Notes: generated by a model not told the origin, from the letters alone. A stretch of DNA of 64,000 bases from Dioscorea cayenensis subsp. rotundata (GCF_009730915.1 NC_052476.1:558001-622000); one strand, 5' to 3'; numbered from the stretch's first letter, positions 21,526 through 34,936 are shown. A program made the numbers and translations.

Positions 21526-24500
21526 GACAGGTCACGAGGTTAAACGATAATGTATATTAGAAGACCATATTGTAGAATATTTAAATGATATTATCAATTG
21601 TTACATGATATTATATATAATTAAACAGTAAAGGCGTAAAAACTTAAATGATAACATAATGGTATTAAACACTATTAGGTAATAGTTAAACACTATAAGA
21701 AACCCTTTTAAACAATATCATAAAAACGTTACACTTACTCCGTCCATAGTAGAGTCTGAGGAAGATCCTCATCAACTCCCCTCGTCAGATTTGTTAAGAC
21801 GACTCAGAGCCAACCCATTTCTTCTTCTTCGAATAAAAAGCTTTCCGAGCCGCTCCCGTCCAATTTTTCGATCGCCTCGATCATCTCCTCTCGTCTGCTT
21901 TCTGGGTCTTCATCAAAGCATCTTCCTTCGATCGCGGGACGATGGCTGACAAAGATCAACCGCAGCATACATCCTTACATCTGCCGTTTTGTTGTGGGAT
22001 TGTGTCCGCTCGATCGCTGGGACGACGGCGACGTAAAGATCAACCGCAGACACTTTCCTTCACGGTTCTCTGTCAGGTGGGATCGTGTCCCCGCTGGGTC
22101 ATGCTAGATCGTCGGCCACGGCCACGTCAGAACGGATCTCGACGATCTTCTCAACCGTGGGCCACGATAACAAAGATCATCGGGAGACACACCCTTAACT
22201 TGTTCTCGACCTTCGTGGATTGTGGTCCCATCTTCGACGCCGCATCTTGGCACAGTTTCCACGGGTCGACGATTTCATCGAGAAGAGAGTCAACGACCTT
22301 CTCCAACGCAGGCAACGGCCACATCATCTACGACGATGTCCTCCACCGCCACGGCTATGTCATCAACGGCGATGACTCAGACGAATGAAGCATCGACCGA
22401 TGGTGTTGCTATTGTTTCATCGTCACCCACGGCATGGAGACAGAGGCAAGATTGCTTTCCTCTTTTCGCAAGTCTCTTCGAATGTGGCCGCCTTTGAAAC
22501 GACCTTTTCCCGATGATGTCGTGCCGTCGCGAATCCCGACGCCTCGTCGTCTCCGTGCTTCAGTTCTTTTCGAGGGATGGCGCACTGTCAGTGAACGCCC
22601 TTCCGCCTCCACACGAGCGACAAGCCGAGGAAAACTCGGTCATCAATATCTCGCACGCTCGTCATAAGAGTTGCAGCTGACATCTTCGCCCAATGTCACC
22701 GGTAGGGGCCTGCCTGGCCGGAGGCCGCCGCGGCCGTGGGGACTCGCTCGCTGTCGTGGTAGGGGGTTGCTGCAATCACGGGGTAGGGGAGGGCTTCTCG
22801 GCGCCGAGGAATGCGTGCGCGCGGGTGGGTCGGGAAGTAGGAGAACGGCCTCAGGCACAAGATGTATAGTAGGCCGCCTCTCATCCCGCCTCGAAAGCAG
22901 TGGTTCCGTGAGCAATGGCATCCATCCGCGTCTGGCGCCAACAAATATTTCTTCTTCAAAGATTCGCCGTAACCATTTCAGAAACTAACATATGTAAACC
23001 AAACAATTTCAAATGAGATCATTCATTTTAAAACTATAAAAACTATATATTTAAACGTTATAGAATATAATTAAACGGAGAACAAAAATATTTAAACCAA
23101 GTATGTAATAAGAGTTAAACGGTAAATACTAAAGTTAAAGCGCTAAATAAAATGTTTAAACATTAAAGACTTATGTTAAACATCGTCATGATTTATTACC
23201 TCTTTTCCATCGAGCGACGATAAGCTCGCTTTCTACCGCCGCCACTTTCCGTAAGTACTTTCACCGAGTACAAAGATCCTTGGGATCTCGCCGAAACGGA
23301 CTTTCTTCCCCGCTCCGGCCACCAGAAAACCAGGGACGTTAAACGCACCGAGAAACCCTTAATGTACACTCGTGTTGGTCTTCTTCCCGCAGCATCTATC
23401 TTGCAGCTCGGGCGGCCGCTGTGGAATATCCTCCATAAGCCACTCAGGCGTCAGTCGCCTACGCGTAGACGCCTCCCATGGTCGGTAGATCATCGACGTA
23501 ATCAACGATCCAGCTCGAACCGAGCATGATGTGTCTGGGAAGAGATCGTCCCCCATGAGGTGACACCATCGAGTTTGACAAAATTATCTTCTTCCCTCGT
23601 CGAACAAGTTGCACCCGAGTGCTCTCGATGGAGTCTCCTGCTCTCTCGTGAGGCTTTCGATAGATACCGCCTTCGAACGCGACCGGGTTTTCTTCTTCCG
23701 AAAGACCATCGCGCCGCCATCGCAACGCGATCAAGAACGAGGGCCACATCTTCGAGGTCCCGAAACTCAGCAGCTTTCCCCGATCCCGAATTTATCAGTG
23801 CGACCATCGTATCTTTGCAAAAAGAGAATCAAGAAGGGCCCTCTCTGGTATAATGGCTTCCACTTTCATCGAACGTCGCAAACGGTGTCCTTCGAATAAT
23901 CTCCCAGATCGAGGGTCATGTTAACTTTCAATTCAAACTAAGGTCTCCACAACCCGTGTCAACATAGCAACGCCCATTAACTAGGGTCGACCGCCATAAT
24001 CACAAGCTCACGACAATAACAACACATTCAATACGTAGTATCGACAAAAAGTTTAGCTGAAATATAAGGTTTTAAACGAGAACTCTCGGTTATTAAACGA
24101 GATCTAAAATGTTAAACAGACCCATCTTGTTAAATAGAGACGAGAATACTTAAACAGAGACAACAAATGTTAAACCAGAATATCTCATTTCTTAAACGTC
24201 AACCTCGTATTCTAGAAATCAGAACCATATCAAACGAAACGGAAATGTACATTATAAATATTACACAAATCATAACAATCGAAAAACTATTTTCGATAGT
24301 GTATACAGACGAAAACGCAAAACAAAACAAAACCCTAGCTGAGAAATCTCCTCGCAGACTAACAAAAACCTCACGAGAAATCCCCTCGTACTTCAATATC
24401 TTCCAACAAAAACAGGAGTACAAAACAAAACCGAAAAATCTTTCTTTAGAATGTAATGCTTAACATAAAACCATACTCAATACCTTAGATCGCGAAATCG

Positions 24501-24924
24501 ACTGAAATGCCAACTAGTCATGCGGGGACTTCTCCTTCAGATACTGGGTGGAAAGGGAAAAGGCGATGAAATGCCAATTACAGAGGCTTTCGCGAGAGAG
24601 ACAACTTTGAGACGACTCGAAATGGAAAAAGTCAAGACGTGAGTTGAGAAAAAGCAATTCACGGCTCCAATAAATTGGCTCTCGGGGTTACATACTGAAA
24701 AACCCCACTTCCTCTCAGATCGCCGAGATGGTCGCAGTCACGACTCCCCCACGCAAGGGCATTTTCGTCCAAAAATTTGAAACTCACTCCGTTCACATCC
24801 GTTACAGGGTTTGGGGGTTTGAAAAACATAGACTTTAAAAGGAGGGGGTTTTTGGGGATTGCAAAACTAACGGGGTGTTTTTGGCAATTTTACAAACTTA
24901 AAGGGTTTTTTTGGCAATTTCCAC

Positions 24925-25843
24925 TTATATTATTATTATTATTATTATTTATAAAATATAAATAAATTATCTTTAGGAGGCATGTACTCGTGTATATATG
25001 TATGTGAAGTTAATACTTCAAGATATATGATCGCATCTTATATTAGATGTAGTTTAAATCTGTCTATTCATCAGAATAAAAACACTATGTATAAAAATTT
25101 TAGTTCGAATAGATTAGTAGGCTGTTGGAAACAACTTTTTATAGTTTCAATAATAATTTTTATTTTTTTATTAAAAAAAATTATGGTATTTATCCTAAAT
25201 TAATATATTTATATAATGTTTAAAAGTGATAGGTTGGTAATGTAGATTCATTTATATTACCCTGTGGTGTAAACTTTGATCGCCATGTGGTGTACATAAA
25301 AAAATTTATATAAACCTTAGGATTATATTCAGTGGCGTAATTAGAAACAAAAATAATGGGGTGCTGAATTCAAATTTTAAAAAAAAATTAATTTTAAACA
25401 ATTCTATTAATTCAAACTTGAGATTATAATAATAATCTATATAAAATATGTATATATCTAAGAATTTTGGGTAAGTGTAAAAAATTTTATCATATGTGCA
25501 TGAATAACATTTAACTCAACTAACAATGAAAAACTAAAGTAATAAATAATGCAATTAGAAAACAACTCATGTAAATTCATAATCCAATTCAATTGGTAAT
25601 TAAATGAATAATCAAAATTTTCACAACAATTAATCAAACAAATATTTAACATTTTTTACAATAATTTGCAAAATAAATTTTTCATAACAAATAACAAAAC
25701 AAATATTTAATAAATATCATATTATTTTTGTTCACAAAAAATAATCAAACAATGAAACAAATTAAATTAACTTAAATTAAATATAAAAAAAAAAGGCAAG
25801 ATAAGTCCTTACAAGATAAAACATAAATTTGGAAAAGATTGAG

Positions 25844-25888
<45 letters not shown>

Positions 25889-28800
25889 TGCATATGATCG
25901 TGAATAAGAACGGTTATATCTTTTTTAGAGATTTTTGAAATAGTAGTCGCAGGTTTTTTGCTTTTTATTTTATTTATTATACTATTATTTTTTATATTAA
26001 TATTTTTAGAAATCTGATAATTATAAATTGATAAGTTTAATAAAAAATATATTTAAAGTATAAAATTAGAAAAATATTATGAAGATACATGTTTCACTAC
26101 CCATGTTATATTATTATTTATTATTATTACTAAACATCAATTTTATTTAATATAATAATTTTAATCTTTTTATTTAATTTATTTTAAAATAGCATGGGTG
26201 GAATTTAAAAAAATAAAGAGAACAAATATGAATTAAAATTGTTAATATATATGCTTTTCCATGGGGCAAGGGGGTGCTAAAGCACACCCATGCCCCCCTC
26301 TCCTTCTACCCATGAGTATATTATTGGAAGATTTATTAATTTAGTTTGGTTTTTAAAATCTTTTTTGTGTGCACATAATACGACTTTAATCGCTCTATGT
26401 AATGTTTGACAGAATTAATTAATCTCTAGAAGGCCATCAAGTCACAATAATTGATGCACTACTGTATCCATTTGTTTTTTGACATCCTGTTGTGATGTAG
26501 CGTTTATCGTTTTTCTTTTTTTAAAAAATACTAGTAGTATTAATTATTATAAAAACAAATTTAATAATTATAATAATTCAAAATTTTTGGAAAATATTAT
26601 AAAAATGTAACATTTTTACCTTAAAAAAAAAGGATTTTAGTGTGTGTGGAATTCAAGGAGGAACATGTGTGGTCGGATCTCATTCCGTTGATGTTATCTT
26701 TTTCCTTTGGATATTTTATTTAAATTCATTATATTTGTGGCTTAAAACAAATCTTATTATTTACTATACATGATATATGTATATATGTATGATATTTATT
26801 GATTAAAATAAAACCTCAAAGTTAACAATATAAGAAGTATTAAATAATTAATTATATATGGACATAGATAGAGGCAACGTGAAATTGTGGTTGCACCGGC
26901 CTTTGGTGGACCATGATCATGCACGCATAAATGCACCTTTGTTTTTATTAGTTGTTTTTCTTTTATGGCTTGGATTGGATTGGTGGGTGATTTCCAAACT
27001 AATTAATAATTAGTACCACTTCATGGTCCACAACTTCTAATGATGAAATTTCACTCAGCCTATTACTTAATATATCAGGTAAAATTTTTAACCTATTTTA
27101 CTTTTATTATTTATCATCCTTGCCTAAGTAACTTGTAACATACAACCCACCATTTTCCTATAAATACACACACGCTCTTTGGGAAAATTTAAAATTACAA
27201 TGACACTCAGTAGATATAATGTTTTAAAAAATAAATACAGATAAGTCAGGTTAGGAGTGTACATGAATGAATGAAAAATTATATCTTAACACACTTGTGC
27301 TTACATCTAACGTGAACTGAAATTCAAACATTCTTTTTCATTAAGACGCGAACATATTATGCAAGAGACCAATAAATCAAGAGATTATTAATCCATAAAT
27401 ATAATTGAATCTATATATCTTAATTTATATGAACCAAACAATATAAACATAAATTTAAAAAAATGATAAAAATAGATAAAAATAGCAATTTTTAGTAACT
27501 TTTCCGTAATTATATAAAAATGGGTAAAATATCCAATATTGTCTGAATTATAATAACACATTCCCAAAGACCATAATCATGTTTACTCTATCTATCTATT
27601 TAATATTAATTGTTACATCATGAGTGTTGTATAAATATTTAAATTGTCGTTAAAGCTCATAATAATTTTAGAAAATTATGATAAACCACTTGTTTTTGTT
27701 AAAGTTATTTATTTTTCATTAATACTTACATCTTTTTAAATGAGCAAAAGAGCAGAAAATTTTTTAAAAATAATACTTATAAAATTTAAAAAGGTGATAA
27801 ATAATTTAAAAAATTTCAAATGAGACAATTAATATATAATAAAGAGAGTATTATTTGTCCATTTCAATTGTGATTTAGTTACCACACATCCAACAAAATA
27901 AAAATAGAAAAAGACATTTATGTGGATATAATACACATAATGATTATACAATATTTATGATTGAAGGTATTTATTTATTTATACACACATTCAAACATTT
28001 ATTTTATAAGGGTATATTAGTAATTTTAAATTGTAAAGAAGAACCACATAAGTTGGTGCAAGTTGCAATGTAGAGAGAGCATTGAGTAGTGGGTTGTCAA
28101 CCAACCTTTCATTGACCAACTTCCGTGAGACAATGGTTCCATCCATCGAACACCATTTTCACCCTTTCCATCACCCATCACTGTCATTGTCGGCTCTGTG
28201 GGACCTACATTTTTTTCTTTTTTTCTATTTATTTTTATTTATTTATTCTTCTTTTAATTACATTAAAATTAAAAAATAAAAAATATTTCAAATAATATAA
28301 CAAACTCTCCATCTCTATCTCACTCACATAATAAAGTAATGGAACTTTGACAAACATATTTATAATAATGCAAACCACCTTTTAATATATTCAATAAAGT
28401 TTTCTATATGAAATGTTTATAATCTAATTTTACATAGGATGAAGATTTATGTATGTCTCTGATATATAACTTGTTTATATTTTACAACAAAAAAAATTCA
28501 TATTTTAGTATTTTACAATTACATATGTATTTTTATTAATTTTTTTTAATTTTATTTGAAATTTTTATATTTATAAACTTTAAGGTATATTTTCTGTTTA
28601 TCACTGTTCTTTCACTATAATAAGTGTTTTGATAAATAACTTGCTCTCCAAATAGGAGGTTTGTAATATTAAATAAATAAACAAATAAAATGATTTGTTT
28701 GGAGTTAATTATATTCTATTATTTATTTACATTGTTTGTGTGTTATTTTTATATTTTAATGTTTAACTATTTATCTTTATAATAAATTCTTTTTAACACA

Positions 28801-28977
28801 TAACTATTAACTATTGAAAAAGAAAAAGAAAACTAGAAAAGTCTTAGGTGGATATATCTGTATTATCAGAATTGCCAGGGGGTACTAATGTAAAACAAAC
28901 TCCAAATTTTTTTATTTATTTTTTTATTTATTTTCTATATATATATATATTATTATATTGTAGTATTTTTTTTTAAC
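24925..28977. other. AT-rich intergenic DNA upstream of the ARF gene
   Basis: No gene seen. A (GA)n array is at 25847-25886. A segment starting CAGTGGCGTAATTAGAA (about 25331) and ending with GGGGGTGCTAAAGCACACCC (about 26270-26290) and CCCATGAG (about 26320) resembles the ends of non-autonomous hAT-like elements (CAGTGGCG type), but the ends match poorly. A TATA-like CTATAAATAC is near 27157 without a following gene. A single auxin-response-type TGTCTC lies at 28454-28459, about 1 kb upstream of the ARF start codon. Confidence 0.4.
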
Positions 28978-29003
28978 AGAGAGAGAGAGAGAGAGAGAGA
29001 GAA
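28978..29003. repeat. (GA)n array in the ARF leader region
   Basis: A perfect GA-dinucleotide run. GA/CT tracts are common in plant core promoters and 5' leaders. It lies about 500 bases before the ARF start codon and just before the upstream open frame at 29016. Confidence 0.7.
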
Positions 29004-29015
29004 GAAGGTTTGGAG

Positions 29016-29246
29016 ATGCTTCCTAATTTTTTTTTTAATTTTTTAATTATTAATTTGTTCCAAGTTTCCAACATATCTACCCGTCATTTTCGTGACTGTT
29101 TTCAGGCATGCCTTCAAATCAAATCCCATTCTCGTCGTCTTCTTCAACTTCTCCCTGTTTTCCGGCGGGACTCCGGGCATATTCCGGCGCCTCCCCTGCC
29201 CGCAGAGCTCATTAGTGGTGTCATGGTAATAAGAAGGTGGGAGTGA
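29016..29246 (+). CDS. Upstream open reading frame (uORF) in the ARF leader
   Basis: An ATG at 29016 opens a 76-codon frame ending with TGA at 29246, about 260 bases before the ARF ATG. The first part is Phe/Leu/Ile-rich owing to T-rich DNA. The rest is Arg/Pro-rich and encoded by GC-richer sequence that looks transcribed. Upstream frames that lower translation are known in several plant ARF genes. Whether this one is in the mature transcript depends on the transcription start, which the sequence does not show. Confidence 0.3.
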   Translation: MLPNFFFNFLIINLFQVSNISTRHFRDCFQACLQIKSHSRRLLQLLPVFRRDSGHIPAPPLPAELISGVMVIRRWE

Positions 29247-29506
29247 GGGCGTTTGTTTGAGTGGGGGCGGGGAGAGGATTGAAGGTGAAGCTTCTGAGAA
29301 TAGAGGGGGAGAAAAAGATCACTTTTTTATTTTTATTTTTTTTTATTTTTATTTTGTTGGGAATGCTTTGTGGAGCGCATTCGTGAGTGAAATGAAGAGT
29401 TTTGTTTAAAGTTTGTTGCTTTTTGTAAAGAGAGGTAGAGATTGAAGGAGAGGGAGACAGAAAGGTGCTTCCTTTTGAACGGATTGGGTGCTTGGATCTT
29501 CAGAGA

Positions 29507-32500
29507 ATGAAGGCTCCCACTTTGAATGATTTCTCTGGAAATCCAAATGAAGGTCAGGTTTTTCTATGAAGTTTTTGTTGATTTTTTGCCTTTTATTTGG
29601 GATTTTTTTTTTTTTTACAGTTCTTCTGAGATTCATTGTGTTTTCCTGCTGCTTTGGAGCAGTGTGTTGTGTGTGGTTTTTCTTTAATTCTAAGCAGCTT
29701 TGTGATCTTTGTTTGATGTTTTTCAGCTGTGGCTTCACTGAAAAAGGAAAGATATTCATACGGTTTTGAAGATTTGAGCTTTATTCAGTTTATTTTATTT
29801 TACTTTTTTGAAGAAACTGAGGTTTTTGGAATATGACATGTTGTTCTTTGGGTCTTTGAACTTGTTATAATCCCATAATCATGTTTTTTTTTGTCATTTA
29901 GTGTTATTTTAATTTTTTGTGAAGGGAAAAGTGATTGCAGTTCTTCATTATTTGCACAAGTTTGTGTGGTTTTCTTGGTGCTACTAACGTTAGCTCTTTC
30001 AATTCAATTTGTTTTCTCTTTTAGAAATATAGATAAGAAAAAAAAAACACTGCATTGTAATTTTAGATGTCAAATTGCTAATCTGCAACATATATTCATG
30101 GACAAACAACTTGTACACCTCCATCCTTGTTTTGAGATAAATTTCCCCTCTGTTTTACAGTATTGTCATAATTAACGAATATCAACCAATGCCCAAACTA
30201 CTAAAGCCAAAGTTTCAGATCTATTATATTTTGAGTTTTCTTATACTCAATGTTACTAATTATGTGTTCCATTTGAGTTAAGCAGGAGAAAGAAAAACTA
30301 TCAATTCTGAGCTATGGCATGCTTGTGCTGGACCACTGGTGTCGCTGCCGCCTGTGGGCAGCCTTGTGGTCTATTTCCCGCAAGGTCACAGCGAACAGGC
30401 ATGTCTGTCTCCTGAGGTTCGGACAATTTATCTATTGAATATGTTTGCTGAAAGCCTGAAAGTGGTTTGTTTGATGATAATTCCAGGTGGCAGCCTCAAT
30501 GAAGAAGGATACAGATAGCATTCCAAGCTACCCATCACTGTCTTCGAAGATAGTTTGTGTGCTTCATAATGTCACTCTACATGTATGCTAGTTTTTACTT
30601 GTTATTGTTTAAATATCATTTTCAGAAGTGAGTACTGAACTTGTGTTTTTAATTAGGCTGATCCTGAAACCGATGAGGTTTACGCTCAGATGACTCTTCA
30701 GCCTGTTAATAATGTAGGTCAGCAATCACACTTAGATCACTATTACTGTCTGCCCATTCTTTGGCTCATTAAAATCATGGCAGTTACCTATAACTCCGTT
30801 TTGTCTTTTTGTAGTATGACAAAGAGGCATTGTTGGCATCTGAATTGGGCCTCAAACAAAATAAGCAACCGGCTGAATTCTTCTGCAAAACACTTACAGC
30901 AAGTGATACGAGCACTCATGGTGGATTTTCAGTTCCTCGTCGCGCAGCTGAAAAGATTTTCCCGCCACTAGTATGTGTCATCTGGCTGTGCAGTTCAAAG
31001 ATCATGAAATATATTCATTGCATGCTGCCTTACCAGGATATATTTTCATCAGGATTTTTCAATGCAACCACCAGCACAAGAACTGGCCGCAAAGGACTTG
31101 CACGATGTCACATGGACATTCCGGCATATCTATCGTGGTATGTGATCCTTCTACATTTATTTCTCTCTTTCTTTTCCTGTACATTCTTTACATTATTCTC
31201 TTCAAACTTTTAGGCCAGCCCAAAAGGCATCTCTTAACTACTGGTTGGAGTGTGTTTGTTAGCTCGAAAAGACTCTTTGCAGGCGATTCCGTCCTTGTCA
31301 TTCGGTAAGCTTATTTAGAATTTATCTGCATAAATTTTACTTTTGGTTGTCTGTCAATTCAGAGTGGCACACAAATCATCTTGTTCTGATGCAGAGATGA
31401 AAAGTCACAGCTCCTCCTGGGAGTAAAACGTGCCAATAGACAGCAACCAGCTCTATCATCTTCGGTTTTACCTAGTGATAGCATGCATATCGGGATCCTT
31501 GCTGCTGCTGCTCATGCTGCCGCAAGTAACAGTCCATTCACCATATTTTACAACCCAAGGTACACTGCTTCATTGATTAACAAATAGCCATGCATATACA
31601 AGCAATAACATAAGTTTTGGTTATTTATATAACCTTATGTAGAGCTAGCCCATCGGAGTTTGTTGTTCCTTTGGCCAAATACCTCAAGGCAATGTACACC
31701 CAAATCTCTCTAGGCATGAGATTCAGGATGATGTTTGAGACTGAGGAGTCCGGAGTGCGTAGATATATGGGCACGGTCACTGGCATTAGTGATTTGGATC
31801 CTGTTAGATGGAAAAATTCACAGTGGCGCAATCTTCAGGTTAAGAATTGTTTGGCATGTAGTTATTATCCAACACTCTTGAAAAAGTGATGGAACTTTTC
31901 TTGTTTGAGTTTTTAACCAATGTTTCTTTCAAAGTGATTATAATGAAACCGGTTTTTACTACTGTAGGTTGGGTGGGATGAATCAACAGCAGGTGAGCGG
32001 CGGACTCGGGTATCAATATGGGAAATTGAACCTGTGGCAACTCCTTTCTATATATGCCCTCCACCATTTTTAAGACCCAAATTTTTTAAACCGCCGGGAA
32101 TGCCAGGTATTATAGTGCATTTTGGTTTGCCAGCCATTTAATTTTCTTCAAATATATCTTACCATGAATCATGAAGTTAAAGCAGAGTGCCTGTAATCCA
32201 TTAGCACTCAAATGTTCTTCTCACTTTCCTTATTTGTGATGACAATGAATGCCATCATTTGAACAGTTTCTTGATCTTTTGATTATTATATCTGTATGGC
32301 ATGGCTTTTTTATGGGAAGTCATTCATGCGAAGCACTAAAATGTGAATTGAAGCATGTTTTTCATTGATGTTCACAAAGTGGTAGAAATGGTTGTCCAGC
32401 TCTAATGTTTTGTGTTTCAAGATGATTTTCAAAGTTTGAACAAACTTGGTTTGTTGTCTTTTATCCTGCAGCATGTGAACATTGTTGCTGTGTCATAGAG

Positions 32501-34936
32501 AAATATGTATTGACTTCTGCTTCAATGTAATACGACTGACCAAGTTTTCACAAAATTGATTGGCAGATGACTCTGATGTTGAGAATGGATTTAGAAAGAC
32601 AATGCCATGGCTTGGTGATGACTTCGGCAAGGAGGCTCCTAATCCATTTTTTACTGGTTTTAGCCTTGTCCAGTGGATGGCCATGCAGCAGAATTCACAG
32701 CTAATGGCCTCTGCGGCTCAGTCAGTACACTTTCCATCTCTTGCCGCTTCTGCTGTACAGAATACGAGCACTGATGACCCATCCCGATTACTGAATTTCC
32801 AAACAAATGCCTTGCCTCCACAAAATCTACAATTCACTTCTAAAGCTACACACCAACTGCAACAAATGGAACAACAGCTGGCCCTCCCATGGCCCCAACA
32901 GCATCAGCAGCAGCAGCAGCAGCAGCAACCACAGCAACAGCAACAGTTTTCTACTGTTACACTGCCAGAGCAGTCACAGAAACAACAGTTTCTACAACAG
33001 CAAAGAAATCCTAATCATACACAAGAGCAGCATCATCAGCAACAACATAATTCCATTGTTCTAGAGAATCAGTCACGACAACCACAGCAGCATCAGAAAC
33101 TTCATGGACAACTGCCACAAAATCAACTGCAGGAACAACACTTAAGACCTGCCGTATCTCAGCAAAACATCGAGCCAGCTCAGAAACAACATCAGTCTTT
33201 TAGCAGCCAATTCTTACCACAGAATCAGATACTGAACCAAGTTTTGCCACCACCTTCATTTCAAGTTCAACAGCAAGGGATACCAAAACCGGGAAATTGT
33301 TTATCCAATATCAGTTCGTTTCAACCATCATCATTATCTGGAATTTCACAGGTTCAACCACCTGTTGAAGACCAACTTTTTCTCCTGAAGCAGCAGCAGC
33401 AGCAGCAGCAGCAGTTCCAACAATCCCAACAGCAACAACAACAACAACAACAATGCCAATCTCAGCTACAACTGCAGTTACTGCAGAAACTGCAGCAACA
33501 GCAAGTGCTCTCTCAACTTAATCCACAATTACAATCTCAGTTGTTAACACAATTAAGTCAACAGTCTCAACAACAGCAAAATTTGCAACCACAGTTGCTG
33601 AACACTCAATTTTTGCAACAGAAGCAACAGATACCCATTAGTCATACGACCGATCATGTCAAACCAGAGCCACTTGTTCGAGCTAATTCTACGTTAAGTG
33701 AGAATGAAGGACCATCATGTTCAACATCTCCTTCCACCAACTTCCATGCTACTCCATCAAGCTTACTCAAAAGACACCGGCAAGGACCAAGCATCTTTAA
33801 TGAAAGCATGGGCGTTCGTCATCTTGACAATCAACTTCAAGAAATTCAAAGCAGGTCAGATGGTCAAATGAAGCATGAGTTACACTGCATTAAAGAGACC
33901 GATCAGCTGCCACATCAACATGCTGTTTCAGATCAACTGGATGCATCTTCAGCGAGTTCATTTTGTATGGATGCTGCTGCTGTGCAGGAAGGTTTTTCAC
34001 TTCACCCTCTTTGCATGGATAGTGATGTACCTGAAGATAATCGGAACAATTTTCTCATTGGTGCTACAAATGATGGGTTGGTGATGAACACTATGCCTAC
34101 AAGGGGCTTAAGCTCGGGAAAGGATATCGAGAACTTGCTATCAGGTTATGGTAATCAGAAAGACATGGATGCTGAAGTGTCTACTGCAGCTATCAGTTCT
34201 CAATCATTCGGTATACCAGACATGTCCTTTAGGCCTGGTTGTTCTAGTGATCCTGCTGCCAATGAAAGCAGAATGTACAACAGAGGAATGTGGGCTAACC
34301 AACCGCAGCGAATGCGGACATACACCAAGGTTTGCTTAAATTTTCCGGCACTCTTTTCTAATCCATTCATGTGTTCTCTGTATGCATTAGATGAATTGAC
34401 AAACACGAAAGCCGTTTGTGAGGGTGGTTGCTTGAATTCAACTATATAACGTTTACTTTATGGAAATGTGTAGGTACAAAAGCGAGGATCGGTGGGAAGG
34501 TCTATTGATGTAACACGGTACATTGGATACGATGATCTCAGGCGTGATCTTGCACGCATGTTTGGCATTGAAGGGCAGTTAGAAGACCCGCACCGGACTG
34601 AGTGGAAGCTGGTCTATGTTGATCATGAAAATGACATATTGCTTGTCGGAGATGACCCTTGGGAGTGAGTTCTTCACCATATATACCTACTATTAAGTTA
34701 AAAACTTAACTTTCCCCATTCCGATGTATTGTTCTTGCTTCCATAACTGCAGGGAGTTTGTGAGCTGTGTTCAGAGCATCAAGATACTATCACCGGTGGA
34801 AGTTCAGCAGATGAGCTTGGACGGCGACCTGGCTAGCGTGCCGCCAGTACAGAACCAAGCCTGCAGTGGTTCTGATAACGGGAATGTGTGGAGGGGTCAC
34901 TACGACGATTCAGCTGCGTCCTTTCAACATCGGTGA
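29507..34936 (+). CDS. ARF19: Auxin response factor, ARF7/ARF19 class (glutamine-rich activator)
   Basis: A nuclear transcription factor binding auxin response elements and recruited by Aux/IAA repressors. Thirteen exons: 29507-29552, 30286-30398, 30487-30582, 30657-30713, 30815-30970, 31053-31137, 31214-31304, 31395-31559, 31643-31838, 31968-32106, 32567-34329, 34474-34664, 34753-34936; total 3282 nt, 1093 residues, in frame without correction. Dimerisation segment ([11 protein letters not shown]), B3 DNA-binding domain about residues 125-227 ([20 protein letters not shown]), Auxin_resp domain about 253-336 ([17 protein letters not shown]), a very long Gln-rich middle region encoded mostly by exon 11 (activator type), and a C-terminal PB1 domain about 967-1053 with conserved Lys ([13 protein letters not shown]) and acidic motif ([14 protein letters not shown]). 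The MKAP start, length and Q-rich region fit ARF7/ARF19. Intron 2 has a GC donor. Confidence 0.95.
32895..33620 (+). repeat. CAG/CAA-rich tract encoding the ARF poly-glutamine region
   Basis: Many CAG/CAA runs within exon 11 of the ARF gene, the longest pure ones at about 32907-32945, 33391-33412 and 33428-33453. CAG and CAA are mixed, which limits slippage while keeping the Gln-rich activation domain. Such tracts commonly vary in length between alleles. Confidence 0.85.

Larger units (their letters stand above)
15314..24924. mobile_element. Large CpG-rich element with imperfect inverted ends and an Ulp1-like frame (putative MULE-like transposon)
   Basis: About 9.6 kb differs from its flanks: CpG-rich blocks of 300-1200 bases alternate with AT-rich blocks full of TTTAAAC/GTTTAAA words. 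The left end (15314, GTGAAAATTACC) and the reverse complement of the right end (24924, GTGGAAATTGCC) resemble each other for about 55 bases, including CCCAAAAC/GCCAAAAAC words, so they may be decayed terminal inverted repeats. Both flanks are AT-rich and no exact target duplication is visible. Inside, the minus strand carries a degenerate Ulp1/C48 peptidase (21525-20764) with a recognisable intron. AT blocks in the left part (15840, 17880, 19395) are T-rich on the plus strand and those on the right (20150, 21540, 22990, 24060) are T-rich on the minus strand, suggesting two converging split genes. Some plant Mutator-like elements (Kaonashi type) carry Ulp1 genes. No transposase was recognised. 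Confidence 0.5.

Noticed and set aside
21942..22388. 148-codon frame in the GC-rich block as a gene
   Set aside because: It has no domain, is overlapped by equally long frames on both strands, and contains internal short repeats; open frames are expected in CpG-rich DNA.
15314..24924. Bacterial or organellar contamination as the source of the GC-rich block
   Set aside because: It contains plant-style T-rich introns with GTAAGT donors, no bacterial gene density or ribosome-binding sites, and no organelle genes; its ends grade into plant repeat sequence.
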